From Metopolophium dirhodum (taxonomy: Eukaryota; Arthropoda; Insecta; Hemiptera; Aphididae), in NCBI RefSeq assembly GCF_019925205.1, contig NC_083566.1, forward strand, positions 4,960,001 to 5,024,000: DNA of 64,000 nt, in the 5' to 3' direction. Below, in pieces: positions 25,775-39,423 of the stretch (its first letter is position 1; every line of letters begins with the position of its first letter). The notes below the pieces were generated by a model. That model did not search any database. It was given only the letters and a program-made list of their open reading frames with translations, and had not been told where the DNA came from. Position numbers and translations under genes: made by a program.

Positions 25775-27559
25775 ATGTGGATACCACATACGATACCAAA
25801 GACAACTTTTCACCTGTTCATTCCATCGGATGAAATTGCCTCTTGCCGGTTGCTGCTGAATGAGGTCGAACATGTTGTAAGCTCTGTGAACTTTAGCTGG
25901 GCAGATTGTATGCCAAAACCGTTAAAGTTACTTTGCTTGGATAATATCGCCAACCATTTTTCATGGTACCCCGATCAGTTGTTCGAGTGGATTACTCCTA
26001 TAAACACAGAGTACCTCGTGGAAACACTAAGTACTAGTTTACCGTTATCTTTAGTCATCCACGTCCCGGGTGATGAATATTGGCGCCGTCGGTATGCCGA
26101 TACATGGCCAAACTGCATTAAATCAACACGGAACCCTGCAGTAGTTACGGACTCTGTCAAAATTATTTACATAACCAAATACGTATCGGAAATTATTGAA
26201 AACTTGGAACCTGGTTACGTCGATGAAACGGAGCTTTCCGAGATATTGATGGTTTGCAGCCCATACGTTACTGCGATAGATTGCCAACAGCTTCGTATCC
26301 AAGGTTCGATGATACAAACATTGGCGATCGATGAACCTAAGGGTATTTTACCCCACGATCCGATTCACATAGATATGAGTTTCGTGTTGGGTATTTTAAA
26401 AAACATTCGGACTCTAAGTCTGGTTTATGGTTCTAGGACATTCACAACCAAACCCCCGATGTATACTCCCGAACAGTACATGTTCAATATTGATGACATG
26501 GACACGCTCGGCTGTGGCTTGGTAATATCGGAACACCTGACAAGTCTGGCTATTACTAAGAGTGAATTAAATATGCCAAAGTTCAACAGGCTACTACCGT
26601 ATTTAATGGAGTGCCATGGTCTTGAAGAGATCAATTTTTCGTTTTGTAAACTAAGTTCTCTAGGTGGAAAATCGGTAGCACATTTTGTAAAAACTGCGAA
26701 AATGTTAAAGCTGGTGAACTTATGCGGTAACAATATTGGTCCAGATGGAGTTGAATCATTATCATTTGTGATGTTATGGAGGCGAAATAACAACTACCCG
26801 GCAATCGAGTTAAATTTAAGTACGTATTTACTAAATAGTTTCAAATTTTTATTTTTAATTTTAAAAACATAGTTAAGTTACTTTAATTGCATATAAATAT
26901 ATTAACGTTTTAAACTTGATACGTATACAATTTGGTGGTATATGTGTTGTTTTTTAGTGTCAAATCAGGTTATAAATTGTATTTAACTTTAAAAAAAAAC
27001 AATTCATAAATCAAATAATAATAAATTAACGAGAAAACATAATTCATGTAACCAAAAATCTCTCACAAATGTGATTAATATGCATAGAATATAATACATT
27101 TATTTAGATATGAACAATATAAGTGACATTGGTGCCAAATATTTAGCGTCTGCTTTAGCATCAGGAGTTCAACCTTTGACTAAACTTCGGGTTCGTAATT
27201 GTAATATAACTGAAATCGGAGGCATAAACATTGCTCAGTCATTAGCATATGATCGTGGATTACGTGCTTTAGAAATAGATAACAATCCATTAACATTGGA
27301 AGTGGCTATTGCGTTACACACAACGTTGAAAACGAATTTGAATATTGCGTACATATCTATTCAAAATTGCAACTTCCCGCAGAGCATCACAAATTTCCTG
27401 AGCAGAGTAGCGTTTTATAATAGACACGGAAAACGCTCAGAGTTGATCTACGTAGATCTCGAGTACTTGTGTTATGATGACGACGTAGAACAGGAAAATA
27501 TATCACTAGAAGAAGGGACAATGGAATCAGAGACTATGGAAAATGACGTGAAGGATTAA
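25775..27559 (+). CDS. DRC5: Dynein regulatory complex subunit 5-like LRR protein (DRC5/TCTE1)
   Basis: Two coding exons, 25,775-26,819 and 27,108-27,559, are joined by a 288-base intron with GTACGT and TTTATTTAG borders; splicing keeps the frame and completes the repeat LNLNMNNISDIGAKYL. The 498-residue product matches the length of vertebrate TCTE1 (about 500). Residues 36-175 resemble the TCTE1 N-terminal region (PLSLVIHV..EYWRRRY at about 90-107). Residues about 207-470 hold roughly six leucine-rich repeats of the long ribonuclease-inhibitor type, for example LEEINFSFCKLSSLGGKSVA. The tail is acidic. DRC5 is known as a subunit of the nexin-dynein regulatory complex of motile axonemes; in an insect the expected site is the sperm flagellum. 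The start is the first in-frame ATG after a possible acceptor at 25,760. Reading through the intron gives a false stop at 26,872. Another LRR protein is the main alternative. Confidence 0.82.
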
Positions 27560-27564
27560 TATAA

Positions 27565-27722
27565 AATAAACGTTATAATATTATATACATTATACGTAAA
27601 ATTAGTTTACTGACATAAATATTGAATTGATTGTTAGACAGTTTGGCACTAAAATGTATAGTAACAACGTAATATAAGGTGTCAACTATGAAAATATTAT
27701 ATATTATAATATACTTAATAAA
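27565..27722 (+). terminator. Polyadenylation signals of the DRC5-like gene
   Basis: AATAAA occurs at 27,565-27,570, only six bases after the stop, and again at 27,717-27,722. The second leaves a more usual 3' untranslated region. Confidence 0.45.
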
Positions 27723-30700
27723 ATGATAATATAACGGAACCTGTATTACCTGCTGTCACATTAAATTAGTAAATCCTCATGGGATGTCTATTTTGACGAA
27801 TAAGTTTTGCGTTTTAAAATGCATTTAATACAGTCTCGTTCTTCGATATAAAATAATATTCATGATTTTCTGGTAAAATGATAAAATATGAAATAAAAAA
27901 AAATAGTTAGATTAATTTAATTAGATGCCTCGTAAGAGGCAATTATACGTGTACGGTGGTCAATGGTCAACGAAGTATAATGATATTATAGTGTTTTATA
28001 TTCTTAAAATAGTTACTTTATATTCCATTATTTTTATCTCGTTTTACAACATACTATTATAGGCAATGTTTTCATATTTTATCATTAAAAATCTGAAAAA
28101 GATGCAATTTTTTTAGAATGCCTAGTAAACTGCAATCAAATTTAATGTCACTAATCGTTTCCAAAAATAAATACTATTCTCGTCATAAGGAGCTACAATA
28201 CTTACACTAAAAATCTTCAATTCATATTAATTTCTACTGCGCTACACAACTTAATAATTGGGATAAATAAATACTGTTTTCATAGAACACGATGATATTA
28301 TTTGAATTGGAGTGTCAAACATTACTGCATGCAGATTTATCCGTTTGATGAAAATGATTGTTCTTGAAATCAACGTATTTATTTAATAGTATTTAAAAGA
28401 AAGCTACGATACCAGTATTAGTCCAGTATTATAGATAGGTATGCATTTTATATTATAGGTATGCATTCCTATGCATTTTAAATTCTGTTTATTCATGTCC
28501 ATAGTCCATTCGTCGCACATCTTCTGACAACAGTTTAAGTAGCGAAATAATTCAGATATGATTAGTAGCAAGTTTCCTGGGGGTTTTAACAACGCAGTAA
28601 CATGTGTCAACGGCTGAGGACAAGCGTTTCAATTACAGACAACATTTTCACAGGCTGATTTTCCGGATGGTGGATGTCGAGTTGCTCTAATTTTCCCCTC
28701 TCGACCACAACGCGTGATATTCATGCCGGGATATATCTGTGAGTCCTTTGCGTTATATTATTTGTGATTATTCGGCTTACTTGACACAGCAATAGTCGAT
28801 TAAATTAATTTTGATGAGTAAATCAGACCAACCAGAAAGCATCGGTGAAGCGGTAGTAACAATCATACGGATATAAACTATACATAGATAATGAAATTAA
28901 CTTAATGAAACCTAAACGAGATAAAATACGCTTTTGAGTTTATAGTTTTGCAATGTAGCCCATGTTAACTTTGGTCTACCACTGTGTGAAACGTGAAAAA
29001 CAATACAGGTTTTGACACTGACCTAATGGTGGAGTATGATTTGTGAAGTATCTAATATAATAAACAAGCCTATTATAGTAACACCTATTTGTCATGCTTG
29101 TGAAATTGAAATTAATATAATTACAATGTGTTGTGCTTCATTAGATTTTAAATAAACATAATAAGTATTAGTTATTATTCTATACACAGTTATTAGTTAT
29201 AGTATATAATATTATATATTTATATTTAAATGTTCAACAACAAACTCATATATTAAACTTCAATAGAATCCTTATAATTAAATCGTTTATTTACGGATAT
29301 TTAAAATCAACTTTATGTGAAAGTTGACGTTACTAAATCACCCATAGAAATCCAAGTTTTGTAAGAATTACTCAGACCTCGAGACATCGGATTTTGTCAG
29401 TAACAGAAACTACTGCAGCAGTTTTGGGAAACTTTTTAAATATATTATCAATAGTTATTTTTACGATTAGGATAACCTATGACAAAATTGAATAATTAGT
29501 TCACGAAAGTACACACCTATTAATTATACTTAATCTTTAAACGTACAGTGTAATATCGAGGGTATTAAGTTGTTGTACTGTTCTAAAAATTACACAGAAA
29601 AAAATGAAATATAATAACGAATACTTTCTGAACCTGAAATATAAATATATTAATAATTAGAAGAGATTTGACCCTCTAAAAATTATGTACCAATATTGTT
29701 GATAATAAGTTCAGGTTTTTAATATGAATCAATAGTAAAAAAAAAACAAATAAAAACATTGAACAATCTTAAGATTGAAAAACAAATGACATTATGTATT
29801 AATAGGAATATTTTTACAACGTGTACCTATTAATTAGGTACATATGGACTATTTTTTGGTTCTTTATAGTTTAATATGAAAAGCCTGGATGATTTAACAT
29901 TCTACGGGTATTCTACACCTGACGACAGATATATCCCAACTTAAAACGAATTGTTTGGTGGATTTAAAATATTACATGTTATGATCAGGTACAAGTGTGT
30001 CACGCACTATGTAAAATGTATGATTTTAGATTACGTACCATCGTGGTGGTGAAAAATAATACGGTTTTTGAATATTTCACGGTAGGAAGGTGGTTTGAAA
30101 TGTCGAACAAACAGATCAAAATAATAATGATAATAATAATAATAACTTCTCGGTGCGTAGAACAATCAGACAAAATATACGATACACGAGAGCCGTGTGT
30201 GCAGTGTCACAGCGTAATGTACCTACAACGTACAAACATTTACAAACAACGACGACGTAACCAATGTTGGTAGCCGAAGTTTACATTTTAATTTATTGCG
30301 TAGAAAGTAATTAGGAGATTGCAATAATATTAGTCGGCAGATATGTAAATATATTATGTGCGTATGTGTTGAATATCAAAATTATGCTGCAGGCGTAAAA
30401 CCTCTGAATGGTTGTGCTGACGGTGTCAATTAATGTTCAACACTCGAACAACCTTTAGGACACGTGACTACGGTTATCGGTATTTTTCCCAAATGAAATA
30501 TTTCCCGAATAACATTTTTCCCACTTATAATCATATTTTTTAAATTTAAAATTTTTTTTTTTTTAGAGTTTTAAATAAATTTATTTTAACAACATTATTA
30601 CAATAAATTATTATATTAGACTACCAATAAATCATCAAAATGTATAGAACAAAAGATTATATGAAAACGATGTTTGACTAAGTATCGTACGTAATATCTG

Positions 30701-32753
30701 TAATATTTAAGACTGTGATTACTATTGTAGATATCGTGCGTCATAATATATTATGGCATGTGCATCATACAGTGTGATTAAAATGTCAGGCTAACTGAAA
30801 TTAATTTATGGTAGCTTAGCGTGCGTGAGGTCTTAATAAGACTCGTTCAGAGAAAAACTTAAATGTACAAAAGTATGCGTGGTAAACAGTGTAAAGCGTA
30901 GTCTCCGTCGAACTCCGATGAGGAAACACTATTAAATAAATCATAACGATGCGCCAAATCAAGAAGAGTATTTGGCAGAAATTATTCAATATACTTTGAG
31001 GGGGCAAAGCTAAGGATCAGCCTGAACAGATAAAGAAAGTGTTATGCATACTTGGTAGGAAAAAATAATATCTTCTATTGATAATATGTTTTTGATAAAT
31101 AAATAATTATAATTTATATCAATCAACAAATTATTTTTTCGAGAAAAAATTGTATTCGGAAAAGTTTTTGTCACCGCGTGGTGACTGATAACTACCTACG
31201 TATAAACACGAGCAGTGACCGGTGACCACGGTTATAACAAACTTTTGCACCAGCATCGTATTAATTTTGATTTCTTGCCATCAGATAATAATACGAAGAG
31301 CGTAATATAGTCGTACCGGCAATATAATAATATTAAGCACATAATGACAAATTACAATATAATTAACGTTACGATCCAGGAAAACTAACACGTTTCTCGT
31401 TAATTATGATTTGTTCGTTATCTTAACTATAATTAAGGACTCTGCGATAACGTTCTAACACGTAGGTATTCTTTATAGTCTATACGCATTATAGGTACTT
31501 AAGTCATATACATATTATAAAATTATATATGTGTAATAATATAATATATATTACTTATGCATAATTTATGTTAATATTTTACTATTATTAGGTAAGTATA
31601 AGAAAGTGTCTTTGGTAGTCACAGAATAATAACAATATTGTTCGTTATTATTTATGTATGTGTATTGATTCAAAATATATAAAAAGGTGTAGGTAGAATT
31701 CGAACATAATATGAACGCTAGCTTATATAGTTCAAGTCGTCGATGAATATTGTTATTATTATTAACACACAATTTTAATAATAATTTTAATTAACTAGAA
31801 ATATTTTCAGCAGTTTTTAATTTATTTGATACAAGGTTTATATATTTGCAGTATTAATAATATACTATTAAGATCAGATGAAAGGTTGAACACTAATTTA
31901 TGTAAAAATAATATTGACTATTGTTTATCTACATCGGAAGTATGTTTTTATATGTGATTAGAATATTAAACTTTATGTGTTTTTTAAATTTATAGTAGAT
32001 TTTCATCAAGTCATTTTTTCAAAAAGATCATATTTTCTTCAATTTTTGAACCATTTTACTTAATATTATTATTTTTTTCGGAATTTATCTTTATGATTTA
32101 CTTCTTTCGTTAAAATTATCATGTACTTTGTATTCAAAGTATAAGAGTTAAGCTTACTGTTGTTCAATACTATTTTAATTTATAATCTTATGCATTTAAA
32201 TGTTTGTTACGCATTAATAAATTACTAAAATGGGTTCAATTTATAATTTTTTGTTTTTAACTTAACTTTTTTGTATAAATAAAAAAAATAATTATATCTA
32301 CCTATACTTGAAATTTATTCTCATAAGAACATTGACATTTATTTCAACGAAATTATTTTAAAAATATATTTTAAAAACTCTAGACATCTACATCACAGAT
32401 AGTTATAGAAGCCTACTGAATGTGTGTCTTACATATAATTTGTAGATATTATTAATGAATAATACGATTCTATTTTAAATAATATTCATACATACAACAT
32501 AATCACTAATCAGTGGTACATATCTTAATAAATAATTTATCTCGAAACTATAGTATTGCATAAATTAAATCACCACAAATCCTAGTAACAAAGGCCCTAT
32601 GTGTGTATCGCGTATTTGCAGCTGGACTGGTATTTGGCAAAGATCCTGCCCCAACAAATGAACTAGGTAATATAGGTAGTATCTTCTAGAAGTGAAATGT
32701 AAATTTTAATTCAATTAACCGTCTACAAGTTACTTGAACTACTATACAATTTA

Positions 32754-32802
<49 letters not shown>

Positions 32803-35800
32803 CAAGACTTGATAAATTGAAGCACAATCAAAAAAAAACCACAAGAAAATTACTGATTTATGAATAATATGGAAATATATTATTTTTAATTTAGATTAAA
32901 AAAATCAAATATTATAACTACAGTAATACGTATAATATACAATATTTATTCTTATACAATATGTATTAAAAAATATTTACACGCAGGATTTATTATATTT
33001 GTCTTCATTTTATTAAATGTTTTAATAATTATATTAGTTTTTACCAAGACTAGATCATCATGCCCATAAAGAGATGGAGAGATGGTATGGAATATAATAT
33101 ATAGACAAACTCGATGAAATATCATATTATATTGAAAAATAATATAATTTTTATTGAAAATGAATAGAATTATCTTAATGAATACATACAAAATAAAAGA
33201 CATACAATAATTATAGGCACATCAATACGTTTATTTTGAAAAATAAACAATCAAATGCCTATTGACGAGAAAAACGAAATACCGAATACTTATTTTATTT
33301 ACCACTTTATGTGTAGTGAATCTAAACTTTATTTATACATAAATGTATATATTATTATATTATATATATTTTATATAACAATATGTTTTGACTTATATGA
33401 TACATAGGTACTATAATAAATATATTGGTCACACTTATATTAATTTTTTTTTCTATGAGAATAGATTCAAAGCAATATTTGTTTGATATATTATATAGGT
33501 AAAATATAATAATAGTACTCAATTGAAAGATGAATATAATTATAGTTAGAGAACAAATTATAGTTTTTACTTCTTATACATATTATAAAAAAAAATCTAA
33601 TAAATTCATCTTTAAAAATATACCTTTAAAAAGGTTGTGCTCAATAAGTACGACCAAATAATAATAAATTACTTTTCTTCTGTTAACATACGATTTCCAT
33701 TAACATATGATTCAAAATTCAAATTAAATTTAAATAATACAATTTTACTAATTCAGTTTTAAGTTACATCAAGCACACAGATACCATATTATATATTTCA
33801 ATTAATTGTTCGCCATTTAAATTGATTATTAAAATATTATTTTTCAAAAAATTATATAAGTTTATTGTCATACGTGAATTTTAAATTACCTAATAGTTAT
33901 TTTATACTTCCAAATAATCATTATACATTTTTAGAAATTGTTTTACAAAAATAATTACTATACATTGATATTCTAATGTTTAGTAATAATATTGTTGTGA
34001 GACAATAAATTAATGTCTACAAAATTAAATAAATAATATTCGTCAGTGATGTCCAGTATTTTATAAATAAAATAAAATAAATTGATAATGTTGGTAATAT
34101 AATATAATATTATAAAATTAGTGAATCACTTACCAAATTATGTTTCAGTTTCGTCTTGTCAACATTTGTAAGCAAAAAACATTGTTTTAATACAGTTGTA
34201 ACGGTCTCGAGTACAAAACAATATTGAGATCTGAAAAAAATATCAAAAATTGTTTTTATAAATCTTTAAGAAGACAACAAAATATTATTAAAATAATGAT
34301 CAAAATTACTATTTCCATAACTATTGTATACGATTATAATATGATACGATGAACATATCGAATTTTAATCAGACAATACAATGTAGATAATATTAAAAAG
34401 TATATGAATTAAAAATGGAAATTGTTTTTTGCAAGAATTTAATAAAAATGTAATATAATTAAAAAATATTATTATTATAACAGAACATAATACAAAAAGT
34501 CGAACTTCTATATAAGAATTGTTTGGGCTTAGCTTGTTTTAATAAGTTCTAAGTACAATTATTCGATGTTCCTATTGTACACATGGTGCAAACACATAAT
34601 GTCAAACGCTAAATTCATAACAATTAACTTGTGAAACCAAGGTTAGGTGACATCAATATAGTAAGTATATAAGTAATAATAGTAAGTATTATATAGTAAG
34701 ACATTATAATAGTACCATTTCAATACGAATTCTATAGCACCTATTTTACTCTGAGGGTCTGATAAAAAATGTATTTATACCTATATATTTATTATATATT
34801 ATACATACGTTCGAATTTTCAATGAACAGTTTAACTATTCAGGTTCTTTTATTTATTTAAATTCAGGATGAACCAGACAGTATTATTTTTGATTGTAAGT
34901 ACAATTTAATGCAGAATGTAAAAAAAAATTGACAAACACTATACAATATGTTTTGATATTTATAAATATAAACCTTTAACACTACAATCGTTTTAAAATC
35001 GTTTTTCTTTTCATTGTAGGGCATGTTGGATATTATTATGAGTTTTTGACATAAACTGTTCATCAACTAAAAAGTGTGACAATAGGTTAAACATTAAAAC
35101 CAGTATTGAACTTTAGATACAACTAAATAAATATCAAAATATTATACGGCGTTAGAAGTTAGCTAAAATATCAATATGTATACCTAAATGAGCATAATAT
35201 TATAATACTATATTAATATACAATAATATAATTCATATAACGAATAATATTAAAACAAATTAAATTATCGGAAGTGAGGGAGTACTGATACCATTTTTTT
35301 TCAAAAATAAGTAAAACCTTTGAGGAATCTTTTGAGGTACTGAAGTGTGCAGGTTCCATAAAGAGATGCATAAGTATGACATTTGCGTTTGACCCGACAT
35401 AAAGTGGTTAATTATAACTACGTCATTCGGTTGTTATTTAACTGTTCCACAGTCGTAGTCATGTTGATTATTTTTGTATATTCGTCGACGTTCTTCAAGA
35501 AGTCCAAGTGGTAAGCAACCTTTGTAGAGAGATGTGTGAAGACCTGTAAATATGATGTACTTGGCTAAGATTAATGGTTATTTCAAACACACATCAGAAG
35601 CACGTTTTTCACACACATAATGCTGAATCGGGAAAACGTTCATAAAATATTTTGGTTTGGACGTATACAAATCATTTAAGTGTTAGAAATATTCTTCAAC
35701 TATCTTATTATTCATCTTTCAAGATTTTATGCTTGTTCAAAATTCTTAGTGGAGTTCTTCAAAGTTTTGATTTTTGAATAAGCAAGCTGATGTTTCATTC

Positions 35801-36411
35801 CAAAAGAATATCATGCAGGAAATATTAGCTTAAAAAACTGTTTGATTCCCTATTTTAATGACACAATATTAAGAAAAAAAATGTCATATAATTTTTGCGT
35901 GATTAAGAAAATAATTAAATAAGAAATTTAAACGAAAAATGCAACGGTTTTCTGTTGAAACACGAATACTTAAGTACCTTCCTATAGATTTTATAATGAC
36001 AAAACGTTCTAAATAAAATAATGCTAATTTATGGTTGTGAGCGGTGATGCTTTTTATTCAGTTATATAATAATATAATAAAAATAATAATAACATAATTA
36101 ATGTGTGGCACTAAAGTTAAATATTCCAAAAGGAAGAAATTACCAAACCTTATGCAATATATCACAATAGAACAGATATAAATATCATATGGAGAAATTA
36201 TTGAAAACATTTCGTATTTGCATCGTTACCCAATCATTTAAAAATTTATGTTGATTATGCGGTGATATTTTTACAATAACTATAGCCTTCGTGTACGGTA
36301 TGATCATTTTTAAAAAAAATATTGATATTTATATATTTGTACATCAGTTCTATAGAATATTATTTTTTCATGTTAATTTTTTTAATAATATTGTTGGTTT
36401 TTAAAATAAGA
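27723..36411. other. Long gene-poor, very AT-rich interval
   Basis: No supported gene in nearly 9 kb. Composition is most extreme at about 31.5-35.2 kb. An AT dinucleotide array lies at about 32,757-32,799. GC-richer patches sit at 28,600-28,760, 29,990-30,290 and 35,280-35,600; the last looks like decayed coding sequence but has stops in all frames and I could not identify it. A short splice-donor-bounded open stretch lies near 32,580-32,667. Confidence 0.5.
32757..32799. repeat. AT dinucleotide microsatellite
   Basis: About 20 uninterrupted TA units following TAATATAA. Confidence 0.9.
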
Positions 36412-39400
36412 CTAGCAGACCCGGCGAACTCCGTTTCGCCACCAGATTCGTTTTATGTAACATAAATTGTGTTAGAAATTAAACCTGTGGCCAGTCTGGA
36501 ACTGGGGTTCCTTGTTTGCGACGTTGGAATTTCTTTGTTGATTGATTCCAAGTGTAATACTTGGGCATTTCAAGGTACATCAGCGTCGCTGCGAATGGAT
36601 CTGCTTCACACATTGCAAAGAAGCTAGTCAATGTTGTCGATGGTGGTCTCTCAGCTCGTTGTGCCGCATTAGCCTCAGTGAAGTAAACTCTTTGGCCATT
36701 TTCCAAATGCACTGCTAAATGTACAACTGTGGGATATCTTTCATGAATTTGAAATGACAATAATCGCCACAGTGCTTCATTAGTACTGACGTATCTGCCC
36801 ATTTGGAAGTTGCTGATTTCGTCATTCACATTTTCCGACGCAATACCAAACACAGCCATGTCGCTGCCTTTTGTGACGTACTTGCACAAATATTTGATTG
36901 ATTTGGCCGAATGACAACTCTCAACGTTTGCATGTGTTTCGAAAATTCGTGATAGCAGCGGGCAATATGGTACAATGAATTCATTTCCGATCTCAATCTC
37001 TTGATTTTGAACTTTAACTTTGATAGTTCGACCGTTATCTTCTTTTGAACGCCGACGATAAACTGGATATCCATCGTTCCCTGTGACTGTTTCAGCAACT
37101 AACGGTCGCGGATATCGTTTTGTGCACTTTCCATCAGCCATGCAAGGCGATAATGGATTTAATGCACCGCACGGTCCATGCACCATCTGCGTCGTCACAA
37201 TGTCGTGTAGACGGGGATCAGTGACTGGATCAGGAATTTCAGCTGATATGATGTCATCCACTTCATTTGAATGTAATTTGTTCAGCAACCAAATTAGGAT
37301 ATGAGCATGCGGTAGTCCACGCTTCTGCCATTCCACCGAGTACATATAACAACGTGTGTCACCAAAAACTCGATACTTAGTAAGCACATCCATCATAACC
37401 TTGAGTTTTTGCTGAAATACTCCGGCGATTATGTCATGGCGATCTTGCGGTTTTTGACCCGGTTCCAACTCGCGTTCAATTTCCGTCCACTTCGGATTGC
37501 ATGTGACCGTAATAAATAAATCCGGAGTTCCATAATTTCGCACGTACGTCATAGCGTCTTGAGCGTATTCGTGCATGTGGCGTGGGCTTCCGATATAAGT
37601 TGATGGGAGAACCGTCAGTCGTCCAATATTCTGAACATCACCATCTGAATGAATAGCATCACGCAAGTGTATATAGTCCTCAGATCGTAGCTTTGGCTGA
37701 TTGAATCTGATGAACGCTAAACGTTCGGTCTCCACTTTGACATACATGTCGACAGCGAATTGCTGGAATAGCCGACCGCACTTCAGAATGACATTCTCCT
37801 CATGTGTACGAATCATCATACGATACGCATAGTAATTCATTGCGCTTAGATTTTTATTATTCGTTTATACTCCTGAAAATGCAAAATTAAATGAATTGTT
37901 AATGGAAACCAATAAAAGTAATAATGGAAATAATTAGTGTGTGAATATTGTACCTGTAATTGGATCGACCATCTTCAACGTGATGTCGTATCCGTCTTGC
38001 CCTTGCCAATAAATGATTGGATATTGTAACGCATCGTACAAACGATGTGTCTCGTTTACACGATGCATGATATTGCTTCTTCGCTGAACGACAATGTCTC
38101 GTGATTTAGTTGGATCGCCAACAATAATTGCAGCAACATCATTAATGGTGGGTGCATTGAATCTTCGCACATGTTCACCTGTTGGAGTACAATCCGCTCT
38201 TATGACAAATTTGTGCGTATCCGATGGCATTCGTTCCAATGCTGTTTTGAACATATTAACCACAGCATTATTAGCGTGAAAAAATGCTTGCAACTGTTCA
38301 ATAATTCGTCTCTTTAACTGTTGTGCTCCCTGTATATTGCACCGCACGTTCAGCTGATCCACCATCGACGAAATGAAATATATTTGCAAAAATTGATGCG
38401 GTTCATCTGGTGTGGTTGGCACCATTGAACCATGCAAATGATATATTTGACCTTGTATCTGTAATTGCAAATAATCATTAAAATTTGTTCATGAATACAT
38501 TGTAAATCGTGTGATGGTGTAGTGTGTGGTGTATATGAAGTTGTTATGTGTTGCAATTATGTGTTGGTTATGTGTGTTGTATCTTTTACCTTGCAAGTCG
38601 GCATGAAGCCGCCTTCTCGAATGATATTAGCTCCAAAGGAAGTCATGCGAAAGCAGTTATTGTATTCAAGGATGTGTTGAAGAAAATGGCTGGAATCGGG
38701 ATCACTTCCATCAAACAATGTTTTCAGTGGCTGTGGTGGTGTAAGTAATGGATCCAGTTTGACTTTTCCACTTGCGCAGCACAATCCAACCGTTTCTCTT
38801 TTGAACTTTAACGCATTGCAATATCGGCATATAGTCGTCATTCGTCCAATATCCAAATTTTCATCATCACTGTAGTTCGCAGTGGGATCATATTGGAATG
38901 CCAAGCGATTGTATGATGCCAATGATCTTCGTGTGCTCACGCGATGTCTCAATCGGTCATTTTCTCTTATTATATTTTGTCTTTCTTCTCTTAAGTTCCT
39001 TGAATAGACTTGTTGCTGGCTTGCATGTCTTGTGCGGCGGCCGATGTTCGCACGTCGTTCTCTAGGCATTTTGGACTATGGACAGAGTGTTGAATTTAAC
39101 TTCAAATGCACGATCCACATAATTTACACTGAGCTTAAATGAAATTAACTGAGCAGAGAATAATGACCATCTGTCAAACACTTTATCACGCACCGTTGCT
39201 ATTGGTTTGAAGTACATGCTATGTATAATAGATGGCGCTGTATGTGAAAAACGATTTCCCCACTTTTCTGTTGAATTTTTCCTGAATTTTCCAGAATTTT
39301 CTTTGCTATAAACCTCACGGAGCCCAAGACCTTTCCAACGAATGCAAAACCGTGGAAATCGGTTCGTGCGTTCTGGAGTTATAGCGTCAGGGAGGAAAAC

Positions 39401-39423
39401 CGGACTTATTTTTATATAATAGA
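36412..39423 (-). mobile_element. Helitron with intact ends, helicase region missing
   Basis: On the minus strand the element begins TCTATTATATAAAAATAAG at 39,423 and ends at 36,412 with CTAG. A hairpin stem, GGCGAA / TTCGCC with a 6-base loop, lies just before the CTAG end. The host base before the 5' TC is A and the base after CTAG is T, as expected for Helitron insertion between A and T. The element is 3,012 bases and GC-richer than its surroundings. It carries a three-exon Rep gene that stops 64 bases before the 3' end. Autonomous Helitrons continue from this point into a long PIF1-like helicase domain, so this copy appears internally deleted and non-autonomous. Confidence 0.88.
36479..39069 (-). 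pseudogene. Helitron Rep (HUH nuclease) gene, truncated and with one nonsense codon
   Basis: Three exons on the minus strand: 39,069-38,590, 38,458-37,954 and 37,872-36,479, joined at CAAG|GTAAAA, ATTACAG, ACAG|GTACAA and ATTTTCAG with phase kept. Exon 1 has a basic start and a zinc-binding-like CRYCNALKF...CC region. Exon 2 gives QGQIYHLHGS and the Helitron-like N domain. Exon 3 carries the replication initiator core: the HUH motif GLPHAHILIW (HAH at 37,309-37,301) and the two-tyrosine motif KYLCKYVTKG (Tyr codons at 36,892 and 36,880). The joined reading frame is 793 codons, with an in-frame TAA at 37,867-37,865, nine codons before an ATG (37,840) that could restart translation of 453 residues containing the whole HUH core. 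The frame ends at TPVPDWPQV, where full-length relatives run on into the helicase. In the family the enzyme nicks DNA for rolling-circle transposition. Confidence 0.88.

Noticed and set aside
30096..30273. Short frame with a signal-like Ile-rich start and cysteines
   Set aside because: The hydrophobic run is produced by an ATA/AAT microsatellite and no splice site supports it.
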